In this document: positions 1 to 5,942 of the stretch, one piece after another
Layout of the letters: each line of letters opens with the position of its first letter
How positions within the stretch are numbered: the stretch's first letter is position 1
DNA from: Fusobacterium sp.
GTDB taxonomy: Bacteria > Fusobacteriota > Fusobacteriia > Fusobacteriales > Fusobacteriaceae
Reading direction: 5' to 3'
Assembly (NCBI RefSeq): GCF_032477075.1
Contig: NZ_JAWDXO010000060.1
Coordinates: 1 to 7,963, forward strand
DNA length: 7,963 bases
Translations under genes and position numbers: made by a program
The notes under the pieces: generated by a model
The model's input: only the letters and a program-made list of their open reading frames with translations
The model's database searches: none
What the model was told of the DNA's origin: nothing

Positions 1-203
1 TTTTTGTGATACTCTTTTTTAGGATAGAAATTTTCTAAAAGCACTTTTTATACCTTTTCAACTTTTCAGAGCTAGTTTTCATTTTAAATTAACAGATTCA
101 ATATTTATTAATATCATTCTCTATTATCATTATAGCATAAATATTTTAGATAAAAAATCCTCTTTATAAATATAGAAAATTTATAATACAAAAAAATTAA
201 TAT
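1..203. other. A+T-rich intergenic end, no gene seen
   Basis: No convincing gene lies in this stretch. It holds three weak signals. A perfect 8-bp inverted repeat (164-171 with 179-186, 7-base loop) lies just past the stop of the leftward amidohydrolase gene and, read on the minus strand, is followed after six bases by six Ts; it is A/T-only, so a poor terminator at best. A TATAAT with an upstream TG (extended -10 style, complement 129-134) could start a leftward transcript, but its -35 is only a T-run. On the plus strand, imperfect arms at 6-22 and 35-44 followed by five Ts could end a gene entering from the left. None can be asserted from sequence alone. Confidence 0.4.
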
Positions 204-1397
204 TTATTTATCAAAAAATTTTTCATAAGCAGAAAGTATATTAGATATCTGCATTTTTACACCAATAATGAGAGAAGATTCATCAATATTAAATTTGTCA
301 TTATGCAAAGGAGAGGTTATTCCTTTTTCTCGATTTCCAACTCCTAAATTGAAAAAAGTTCCTGGTATTTTTTCAAGAAAATAAGCAAAATCTTCTACAC
401 CCATATCAGGAAGTTCTTTTATTTTTACTTTATCTATTCCTAAAATATTTTCTCCATTAATTTTAACTAATTCAACATATTCCTTATAATTTATAAGAGT
501 ATTATAACTGTCACGATAAAAAACTTCACCTTTAGCCTCATAAGCAGCACTTACCATTTCAACTATGGAGTTAATCCTTTTTTTAGCTTTGTCTCTGACA
601 GAATTTGATAAGCTTCTCATAGTACCACAACAAAAAGCTTCTTGAGCAATTATATTTTCTTTTGTACCACTTTGCATAGTTCCAAAAGTCAGTACAAGAG
701 AATCTCTTGAATCAATATTTCTGCTGACAATAGTTTGTAGTGCAGTAATGACATATGCAGCAGTTACAACTGCATCAACACCACCACTAGGATAAGCTCC
801 ATGACAACTTTTTCCTGTGATTTTTATATTTACATCTGTAGCTGAAGCATTCATTGCTCCATACTTAACAGCTATTTTTCCTGCTTCTGTAGAAGGATCT
901 ACATGTAAACCAAATATACAATTTACTCCTTCAAGTACACCATCTTTTATCATTGGAATAGCTCCACCAGTAGTTTCTTCAGCAGGCTGAAATATAAACC
1001 TTACATTACATGGAAGATCTTTCTTTTTAGCTGTTAAAATTTTAGCAGTACCTAAAAGAATAGAAGCATGAGCATCATGACCGCAGGCGTGCATTTTACC
1101 TGTATTTTTTGATGAATATTCACATTCTGTATTTTCAAGAATAGGGAGAGCATCAATATCAGCTCTTAATGCTATTGTGATATTACTGTTTTTACCTATA
1201 AGATCAGCAACTATACCACTTTTTCCAATACCTGTCCTATATGGAATTCCTATTTCATCAAGATGTCTGCATATTATACCAGTAGTTTCAGATAAGTCAA
1301 AATCAAGTTCAGGATGCTGATGGAGTTCTCTTCTGGTTTCTATTAACCATTGTTCAGAATTTTCTATACCATCAAAAAAAATATTTTGTAAATTCAT
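204..1397 (-). CDS. dapL: M20 family metallo-amidohydrolase, probable N-acetyldiaminopimelate deacetylase
   Basis: The 397-residue product is a cytoplasmic M20D-type amidohydrolase of normal length with no signal peptide. Visible metal-site motifs are HACGHDAH (103-110, ligands Cys105 and His107), QPAEE (137-141, Glu141 as ligand and Glu140 as probable catalytic base), GLH (His165) and PLHND (His365). A central lid/dimerisation domain spans roughly 187-300, with the peptidase domain on both sides. The start at 1397 is chosen because GGAGG (complement 1405-1409) sits 7 bases upstream; the open frame runs 36 codons further but through a terminator hairpin and into a riboswitch. Family members cleave N-acyl amino acids (hippurate, auxin conjugates, N-acetyl-DAP), so motifs alone do not fix the substrate. 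The lysine riboswitch ahead of it and the divergent operon, which makes N-acetyl-LL-DAP but carries no deacetylase, point to DapL: N-acetyl-LL-DAP to LL-DAP plus acetate. Family call near certain, substrate inferred. Confidence 0.85.
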   Translation of the reverse strand: MNLQNIFFDGIENSEQWLIETRRELHQHPELDFDLSETTGIICRHLDEIGIPYRTGIGKSGIVADLIGKNSNITIALRADIDALPILENTECEYSSKNTGKMHACGHDAHASILLGTAKILTAKKKDLPCNVRFIFQPAEETTGGAIPMIKDGVLEGVNCIFGLHVDPSTEAGKIAVKYGAMNASATDVNIKITGKSCHGAYPSGGVDAVVTAAYVITALQTIVSRNIDSRDSLVLTFGTMQSGTKENIIAQEAFCCGTMRSLSNSVRDKAKKRINSIVEMVSAAYEAKGEVFYRDSYNTLINYKEYVELVKINGENILGIDKVKIKELPDMGVEDFAYFLEKIPGTFFNLGVGNREKGITSPLHNDKFNIDESSLIIGVKMQISNILSAYEKFFDK

Positions 1398-1420
1398 TTT
1401 CCAACCTCCAAGATATATAA

Positions 1421-1450
1421 TAAAAAAATCACAGCTATGAAAGCTGTGAT
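1421..1450 (-). terminator. Intrinsic terminator of the leftward lysine riboswitch
   Basis: Read on the minus strand, ATCACAGCT and AGCTGTGAT form a perfect 9-bp stem (1442-1450 with 1428-1436) around a 5-base loop, followed directly by seven Ts (complement 1422-1428). It lies between the aptamer and the amidohydrolase ribosome binding site, as expected for a transcriptional OFF switch. The 5' arm can also pair with the 3' side of the aptamer: GGAGTGCTGT (complement 1494-1503) with ACAGCTTTC (complement 1439-1447), nine pairs including two G-U and one bulged T. This would be the antiterminator. Confidence 0.9.
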
Positions 1451-1490
1451 AAAAATTTTCGACAATAAAAAATATCAAAAAATCTATTTT

Positions 1491-1654
1491 CAGACAGCAC
1501 TCCATTGATAAGAATCAATGACAACAGTATGAATATTATCCATACTGCCAACAAAAATATCAGGCAATATCTTCATTTCGGCAAAGTTCCCTTTCAAAAT
1601 ACCTCACAGTCTGCCAGACTAAGTATTTTTACTGATGTTCTATGCACCTCTATC
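1491..1654 (-). promoter_or_regulatory. Lysine riboswitch (L box) controlling the M20 amidohydrolase
   Basis: The minus strand carries the lysine aptamer in full order. It opens with GATAGAGGTGC and closes with GGAGTGCTGTC (the P1 region; GATAG pairs with CTGTC with one wobble). P2 is AAAATAC/GTATTTT (1623-1629 with 1596-1602), capped by the palindromic AGTCTGGCAGACT (1608-1620). The conserved core GAAAGGGAACTTTGCCGAA lies at complement 1577-1595. P3 is AAGATAT/ATATTTT with loop TGCCTG (1561-1566), whose TGCC can kiss GGCA in the P2 loop. P4 is CAGTATG/CATACTG (1525-1547) and P5 is CATTGAT/ATCAATG (1503-1520). The family binds L-lysine; with the terminator just downstream, lysine should stop transcription before the deacetylase gene. 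Confidence 0.95.
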
Positions 1655-1791
1655 AAAATTATTTAAGTTATATTTAAAAGAGTATATATTAAATTATAAA
1701 AAAATAATAATACAATTTATATATTTTTAAAATATATTTTTTGAATTATTAAATTTTTAAATTGTATTGTAAAATTTCACTTAAATAAATA
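1655..1791. promoter_or_regulatory. Divergent promoter region between the two lysine riboswitches
   Basis: This 137-base stretch is almost purely A and T and separates the two aptamers, so both leader transcripts must start here or at its edges. For the leftward transcript, TTGTAT (complement 1710-1715) and TAATAT (complement 1686-1691), 18 bases apart, would start RNA about 25 bases before the aptamer. For the rightward transcript, TAAAAT (1770-1775) is the best -10 match but has no good -35; TTGAAT (1741-1746) with TATTGT (1765-1770) is an alternative. So much A+T makes chance matches common, so only the presence of promoters, not the exact boxes, is well supported. Confidence 0.5.
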
Positions 1792-1963
1792 AACAGATTG
1801 AGGCGCAATTGACAAGAGTAACTATATGGAGCCAGCCAGTTATGAAGTATAGTAAAAGGGGAGATTGCCGAAACTTTGATTTTGTGAGGCAGACAAATCA
1901 ATTTTGGGAATGCAGATAATATCTGTATAACTGTCATTGAGTAACAATGGTGTGCTTTCTGTT
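1792..1963 (+). promoter_or_regulatory. Lysine riboswitch (L box) controlling the lysC-asd-dap operon
   Basis: All parts of the lysine aptamer are visible. P1 pairs AACAGA (1792-1797) with TCTGTT (1958-1963), followed inside by GAGGCGC (1800-1806) and AGAGTAA (1815-1821). P2 is ACTATA/TATAGT (1821-1826 with 1848-1853). The strongly conserved core GGGGAGATTGCCGAA is at 1858-1872. P3 is a 9-bp stem with one bulged T (1876-1885 with 1893-1901), loop GAGGCAG; its GGC can pair with GCC in the P2 loop. P4 is ATGCAGAT/ATCTGTAT (1910-1917 with 1921-1928) and P5 CATTG/CAATG (1935-1939 with 1945-1949), followed by the typical GGTGTGC closing side. Lysine binding stabilises P1 and should favour the terminator at 2029. 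Related in plan but clearly different in sequence from the leftward copy. Confidence 0.96.
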
Positions 1964-2028
1964 GAGTCTTTTTTCTAATGGAAAATTTTAATAACTTTTT
2001 ATTTTAATTTTTTTGTGATGACTATTGA

Positions 2029-2057
2029 CCAGCGGATTGCAATCTGCTGGTTTTTTT
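2029..2057 (+). terminator. Intrinsic terminator of the rightward lysine riboswitch
   Basis: CCAGCGGAT (2029-2037) pairs with ATCTGCTGG (2042-2050) around the loop TGCA, nine pairs with one G-U, followed by seven Ts (2051-2057). The 5' arm can instead pair with the 3' strand of the aptamer's P1: TCTGTTG (1958-1964) with CAGCGGA (2030-2036), extended after one bulged A by GTC (1966-1968) with GAC (2027-2029). The two pairings exclude each other, so the sequence shows a full expression platform: antiterminator without lysine, terminator with lysine. Confidence 0.95.
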
Positions 2058-2088
2058 ATTACAAAATATTTAAAAAGGAGATTTTTTT

Positions 2089-3294
2089 ATGAGAGTGGTA
2101 TTAAAGTATGGTGGTTCAAGTGTGGCAACAATAGAAAAGATAAAAGCGATTTCTGGATATATCAGTAAGCTGAAGAAGGAAAAGTGTAATGAAATCGTTG
2201 TTGTTGCTTCAGCAATGGGAAAGACAACAGATGCTTTAATAAAGATGGCTAATGAAATTTCTTCAAATCCAGATCAAAGAGAGCTTGATTCTCTTTTGTC
2301 AACTGGGGAACAGCAAACAGTGGCGCTTTTATCTATAGCATTGAATGCTGAAGGAGAAAAGGCAGTGTCACTTACAGGACCTCAAGCAAATGTAAAAACT
2401 ATGGGGGTTCATACAAAAAGTAAAATAAAAAGTATAGATATAGAAAAGATAGAAAGTTATCTGAAAGATGGAAGGGTAGTTATAGTAACTGGATTTCAAG
2501 GAGTTAATGAAAATGGAGATATAACGACTTTAGGGAGAGGTGGGTCAGACACAAGTGCAGTGGCACTGGCTGCTGCTCTAGGGTGTGAATGCAGAATATA
2601 TACAGATGTAGAAGGAATATATAGTGTAGATCCTAGAAAATATAAAGATGCTAAATTATTGGATAAAATTTCATATGAGGAGATGATGGAAATGGCACAT
2701 CTTGGTGCAGGGGTTATGGAGACAAGAGCAGTAGAATTAGGAAAAAAATTTAATATACCAATTTTTGTAGGAAGAAGTTTAAGTGAAACAGGAGGAACAT
2801 ATATTATGGAAAAAAATAGTGCTTTAGAAGAAAAATTAGTAACTGGACTTAGTATAGCAAATGAAATAATTGTAACAACAATCTCAAATATAGATTATTC
2901 AGCAGAAAAGATAGCAGAGATATTTTCAACAATAAATAACTGTGGATTGAATATAAATATGATTACTCAAAATATAAGCAGAGATAGAAAGACAGATATA
3001 TCATTCAGTTGTACTCTTGGGGAAAAATATCTACTGGATCAGGTAGTGGAACAGATAAGAAATAGATATCCAGAGATAGAGATAGAGTATCAGGATAATC
3101 TGGGAATGATATCAGTTGTAGGAATTGGAATGATAAATAATTCAGGAATAGCAGGAAGATTTTTTTCAGCATTGAGCAATGCAGGAGTAGAATTCTATCA
3201 GGTGACAACTTCTGAAATAAGTATATCATGCAGTATAGACAAAAATTTGATAAGCAGAGCTGTAGAATCAGCTGCTATGGAATTTGGACTTTAG
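2089..3294 (+). CDS. lysC: Aspartate kinase (monofunctional, class with two ACT domains)
   Basis: The 401-residue cytoplasmic enzyme phosphorylates L-aspartate with ATP, the first step towards lysine/DAP. The amino-acid kinase domain covers about 1-230: KYGGSSV (6-12) is the family's KFGGTSV motif, TGEQ (72-75) belongs to the substrate region, TLGRGGSDTSA (147-157) is the conserved catalytic/aspartate-binding signature, and YTDVEGIYSVDPR (171-183) the nucleotide-side signature. Two ACT domains follow (about 260-330 and 340-401), the usual site of lysine feedback. There is no homoserine dehydrogenase fusion; 401 residues fits the Bacillus LysC type. The start is fixed by GGAG at 2077-2080, 8 bases before ATG. 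It is the first gene after the riboswitch terminator. A ribosome-binding-site-like AGGAGG precedes in-frame Met240, so a separate ACT-only subunit may also be made. Its context (asd and dap genes only) makes it a lysine-dedicated isozyme. Confidence 0.97.
   Translation: MRVVLKYGGSSVATIEKIKAISGYISKLKKEKCNEIVVVASAMGKTTDALIKMANEISSNPDQRELDSLLSTGEQQTVALLSIALNAEGEKAVSLTGPQANVKTMGVHTKSKIKSIDIEKIESYLKDGRVVIVTGFQGVNENGDITTLGRGGSDTSAVALAAALGCECRIYTDVEGIYSVDPRKYKDAKLLDKISYEEMMEMAHLGAGVMETRAVELGKKFNIPIFVGRSLSETGGTYIMEKNSALEEKLVTGLSIANEIIVTTISNIDYSAEKIAEIFSTINNCGLNINMITQNISRDRKTDISFSCTLGEKYLLDQVVEQIRNRYPEIEIEYQDNLGMISVVGIGMINNSGIAGRFFSALSNAGVEFYQVTTSEISISCSIDKNLISRAVESAAMEFGL
2790..2808 (+). promoter_or_regulatory. 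Candidate internal ribosome binding site and start inside lysC (beta subunit)
   Basis: AGGAGGAA (2790-2797) is followed by an in-frame ATG at 2806-2808 (Met240), with 10 bases from the end of AGGAGG to the ATG. Initiation here would give a 162-residue protein, to 3294, made only of the two ACT domains. This is known for Bacillus subtilis LysC (aspartokinase II), whose beta subunit comes from an internal start in the same frame and is about the same size. Caution: AGGAGG here encodes part of Thr-Gly-Gly, and GGA is the favoured glycine codon, so chance is possible. Confidence 0.5.
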
Positions 3295-3303
3295 GAGGGA
3301 AAA

Positions 3304-4284
3304 ATGAAAATTGCTATAGTAGGAGCAACTGGACTGGTAGGGAGAACATTTTTAAAAGTATTAGAAGAAAGAAATTCTGATATAGAAGTACTTTATCTTT
3401 TTGCTTCAAAGAGGAGTGCAGGAAGTAAAGTAGTCTTTAAAAATAATGAATATACAGTTGAAGAACTTACAGAAAATAGTTTTGACAGAGATATAGATAT
3501 TGCTTTGTTTTCTGCTGGAGGAGATATAAGTAAGAAATTTGCTCCAATAGCTGCAGAAAAAGGAGTACTAGTTGTAGATAATTCATCTGCATGGAGAATG
3601 GAAAGTGGAGTTCCCCTTATAGTACCAGAAGTAAATTCTGAAGCAGCATTTAAAAATAGCGGAATAATAGCTAATCCTAATTGTTCAACTATTCAATGTA
3701 TGCTTCCTCTAAAAGTATTAGAAGAAAAATATGGATTAAAAAGAGTTATTTACAGCACTTATCAAGCTGTATCTGGAAGTGGACATAAAGGAATTGAAGA
3801 CTTAGAAAATGGACTTAGAGGAGAAGAACCAAAAACTTATCCTCATTCAATAGTTAACAACTGTCTTCCACATATAGATAAATTTTTGGAAAATGGATAT
3901 ACAAAAGAAGAGATAAAAATGATAGATGAAACAAGAAAAATATTAGGGATACCAGCTCTTCCTGTAACTGCAACATGTGTAAGGGTTCCAGTAATGAATT
4001 CTCATTCTGTTTCTATCACAGTAGAATTGGAAAAAGACTTTGATTTAGACGAAGTTAGAGAAGCTTTAGTGGCTTTCCCTGGGATAATGCTTGTAGATGA
4101 TGTAAATTCTAATCATTATCCATTGGCTTCTGATGCTACTGGGCAGGATAAAGTGCTGGTAGGAAGAGTAAGGAGAGATTTCAGTACAGAAAAAGGAATA
4201 AATTTATGGGTAGTTGCTGATAATATAAGAAAAGGAGCAGCTACAAATGCTGTTCAGATAGCAGAGCTTTTCAGAGGAATATAA
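3304..4284 (+). CDS. asd: Aspartate-semialdehyde dehydrogenase
   Basis: The 326-residue enzyme reduces L-aspartyl phosphate to L-aspartate 4-semialdehyde with NADPH. The N-terminal Rossmann fold shows GATGLVG (7-13); SAGGD (70-74) and DNSSAWRM (92-99) are typical cofactor and phosphate-side motifs. NPNCST (124-129) holds the catalytic Cys127, QAVSGSG (154-160) is the following conserved loop, and RVPVMNSHS (227-235) holds Arg227 and the catalytic acid/base His234. Length and motifs match the shorter Gram-positive-type Asd. Its AGGAGG (3293-3298) overlaps the TAG stop of lysC, and only 9 bases separate the genes, so translation is probably coupled. The product is fed to DapA, the next gene. 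No missing catalytic residue was seen. Confidence 0.97.
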   Translation: MKIAIVGATGLVGRTFLKVLEERNSDIEVLYLFASKRSAGSKVVFKNNEYTVEELTENSFDRDIDIALFSAGGDISKKFAPIAAEKGVLVVDNSSAWRMESGVPLIVPEVNSEAAFKNSGIIANPNCSTIQCMLPLKVLEEKYGLKRVIYSTYQAVSGSGHKGIEDLENGLRGEEPKTYPHSIVNNCLPHIDKFLENGYTKEEIKMIDETRKILGIPALPVTATCVRVPVMNSHSVSITVELEKDFDLDEVREALVAFPGIMLVDDVNSNHYPLASDATGQDKVLVGRVRRDFSTEKGINLWVVADNIRKGAATNAVQIAELFRGI

Positions 4285-4350
4285 TATAGAAACTTAATTG
4301 ATAAAGAAAAGAAAAAATATAATAGAGGAATGTAATTTAGGAGGAAATAA
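4285..4350 (+). promoter_or_regulatory. asd-dapA gap with a possible weak internal promoter
   Basis: This 66-base gap is the only real spacer inside the operon; the other junctions are 9 bases or overlap. It contains a perfect TATAAT (4318-4323). TTGATA (4298-4303) is only 14 bases upstream, too close for a standard promoter; TTAATT (4294-4299) has 18-base spacing but matches poorly. No terminator-like hairpin is present. The dapA ribosome binding site AGGAGG is at 4339-4344. Confidence 0.25.
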
Positions 4351-5238
4351 ATGGAATTATTCACAGGTTCAGGGGTTGCTCTCGTAACTCCTTTTGATGA
4401 AAATAATGAAGTAAATTACTCAAGACTTAGGGAAATACTTGAATTTCATGTTTTAAATCATACAGATGCAATAATAGTAACAGGAACTACTGGAGAAGGA
4501 AGTACTATTACTGATGAAGAAAAAATTTCAGTAATAGAATTTGCAGTAGAGATAATCAATAGCAGGATACCTGTGATAGCAGGAACAGGTTCAAATGATA
4601 CTAAACATGCTGCTGAATTCAGTAAAAGAGCAGAAAGAGCTGGAATAGATGGACTTTTAGTAGTTACTCCCTATTACAATAAAGGGAATGAAAATGGAAT
4701 ATACGAACACTATAAAACAATAGCAGAAGCAGTAAAAATTCCTGTTATTTTGTATAATGTTCCATCAAGAACAGGAGTAAATCTTTCTATTCCCCTTTTA
4801 AAAAAACTGGCACAGATCAAAAATATAACAGCTTTAAAAGAAGCCAGTGGAAATATATCATATGTTGCAGAAGTGGCAAGAGAGATACCAGAACTTGATA
4901 TTTATTCAGGAAATGATGATATGGTAGTTCCAGTTCTTTCATTAGGAGGAAAGGGAGTTATTTCTGTATCAGCAAATATAATTCCTGATATAAGTCATGA
5001 AATGGTAGTTTCATTTCTAAAGGGAGATATAAAAAAAGCCAGAGAACTGCAGCTGAAATATAATGATCTTGTAAATGTTTTATTTCTTGAAACAAATCCA
5101 GTTCCAATAAAAGAGGCAATGAATTTTCTTGGATATGAAGCAGGAAAATGCAGACTTCCATTAGGAGTAATGGAGGAATCAAATAGAATGAAATTAATAG
5201 ATATATTAATTGCTCATGAGGTGACAGGATGGAAATAA
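4351..5238 (+). CDS. dapA: 4-hydroxy-tetrahydrodipicolinate synthase
   Basis: The 295-residue TIM-barrel enzyme condenses pyruvate with aspartate semialdehyde, the committed step of the DAP branch. Visible active-site residues, by alignment with the E. coli enzyme from memory, are Thr46/Thr47 in GTTGEG (45-50), Tyr109 in PYYN (107-110), Tyr135 and Arg140 in LYNVPSRTG (134-142), and the Schiff-base Lys163 in ALKEASG (161-167). GGKGVISV (199-206) is a further family motif. At the allosteric lysine site, E. coli His56 and Glu84 correspond to Lys58 and His86, as in Gram-positive enzymes reported to be lysine-insensitive. ATG at 4351 is set by AGGAGG (4339-4344). The gene overlaps dapB by 10 bases. 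Identity is secure; lysine insensitivity is inferred. Confidence 0.97.
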   Translation: MELFTGSGVALVTPFDENNEVNYSRLREILEFHVLNHTDAIIVTGTTGEGSTITDEEKISVIEFAVEIINSRIPVIAGTGSNDTKHAAEFSKRAERAGIDGLLVVTPYYNKGNENGIYEHYKTIAEAVKIPVILYNVPSRTGVNLSIPLLKKLAQIKNITALKEASGNISYVAEVAREIPELDIYSGNDDMVVPVLSLGGKGVISVSANIIPDISHEMVVSFLKGDIKKARELQLKYNDLVNVLFLETNPVPIKEAMNFLGYEAGKCRLPLGVMEESNRMKLIDILIAHEVTGWK

Positions 5239-5942
5239 TAATACATGGAACTGGAGCAATGGGAAGATTGATAAAAGAAACAGGTGAAAATCATAAGGAT
5301 GTAAAAATAACAGGTTTTGCAGATGAACTGACTGCTGAAACTGGAGATATAATAATAGATTTTTCTCATTATTCAAGATTGGAATCTCTTTTGGATTATT
5401 CTAAAAATAAAAGTATACCTCTGATTATTGCAACTACTGGATATTCAGATGAGATATTGAAGAAGATAGAGGAAACAGCTAAAAAAGTTCCTGTACTTCT
5501 CTCTTCAAATATGTCTTTAGGAGTAAATCTTTTAAATGATATTCTTGAAAGAATAGTTCCAGTACTTTATGAAAATTATGATATAGAAGTAATAGAAAAA
5601 CATCATAATAAAAAGATTGATTCTCCAAGCGGAACAGCTAAAACTTTAGTTGAAACTATAGAGAAAAGCTGTCCAGAAAGGATGAAAGAGCAGTATGGGA
5701 GAGAAGGTAATAGAAAAAGAGAGAAAAATGAGATAGGAATTCATTCTTTTAGAGGGGGGACTATTGTGGGAGAGCATTCAGTCCTTTTATGCGGAGAAGA
5801 TGAAATTATAGAGATAAAACACACAGCAATGTCTAAAAAGATATTTGCTGTTGGAGCTTTAAAGGCAGCTGAATTTCTTATTGGAAAGGAAGCAGGAATA
5901 TATACTATGAAAGATATTTTTGAAAATCAGGAGGAAAGATGA
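5229..5942 (+). CDS. dapB: 4-hydroxy-tetrahydrodipicolinate reductase
   Basis: The 237-residue enzyme reduces the DapA product to tetrahydrodipicolinate with NAD(P)H. GTGAMGR (7-13) is the Rossmann dinucleotide loop, DFSH (44-47) and ATTGY (68-72) line the cofactor pocket, and EKHHNKKIDSPSGTA (123-137) is the family signature with catalytic His125 and Lys129 (E. coli His159 and Lys163). RGGTIVGEH (175-183) is the conserved substrate/closure motif. It is shorter than the E. coli (273) or Bacillus (about 267) enzyme, with the loss mostly in the N-terminal cofactor domain before residue 60; all key motifs remain, so it is compact rather than broken. Its start lies inside the end of dapA (10-base overlap), with GAGGTGA at 5218-5224 as ribosome binding site, so translation should be coupled. 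The stop overlaps the dapH start. Confidence 0.96.
   Translation: MEIIIHGTGAMGRLIKETGENHKDVKITGFADELTAETGDIIIDFSHYSRLESLLDYSKNKSIPLIIATTGYSDEILKKIEETAKKVPVLLSSNMSLGVNLLNDILERIVPVLYENYDIEVIEKHHNKKIDSPSGTAKTLVETIEKSCPERMKEQYGREGNRKREKNEIGIHSFRGGTIVGEHSVLLCGEDEIIEIKHTAMSKKIFAVGALKAAEFLIGKEAGIYTMKDIFENQEER

Noticed and set aside
6..49. Possible plus-strand terminator (imperfect arms, five Ts)
   Set aside because: The stem has unequal T-runs and a large loop, and the gene it would serve lies outside the window; not strong enough to list as a terminator.
1398..1505. 36-codon upstream extension of the amidohydrolase frame, starting at 1505 on the minus strand
   Set aside because: It runs through the riboswitch terminator and the end of the aptamer and has no suitable ribosome binding site; the start at 1397 has GGAGG 7 bases upstream and gives the normal family length.
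1749..1937. 62-codon minus-strand open frame
   Set aside because: It lies across the plus-strand lysine aptamer and promoter region, and its protein shows no recognisable motif; it is explained by the RNA structure on the other strand.
1978..2007. Nine-codon open frame between the rightward aptamer and its terminator, a possible leader peptide
   Set aside because: No ribosome binding site, no lysine codons, and the termination switch is fully explained by the aptamer and antiterminator pairing.
3005..3229. Minus-strand open frame inside lysC
   Set aside because: Antisense shadow of a secure coding region; the translation is leucine/phenylalanine-rich as expected from the reverse of this composition.
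4958..5182. Minus-strand open frame inside dapA
   Set aside because: Antisense shadow of dapA without any family motif.
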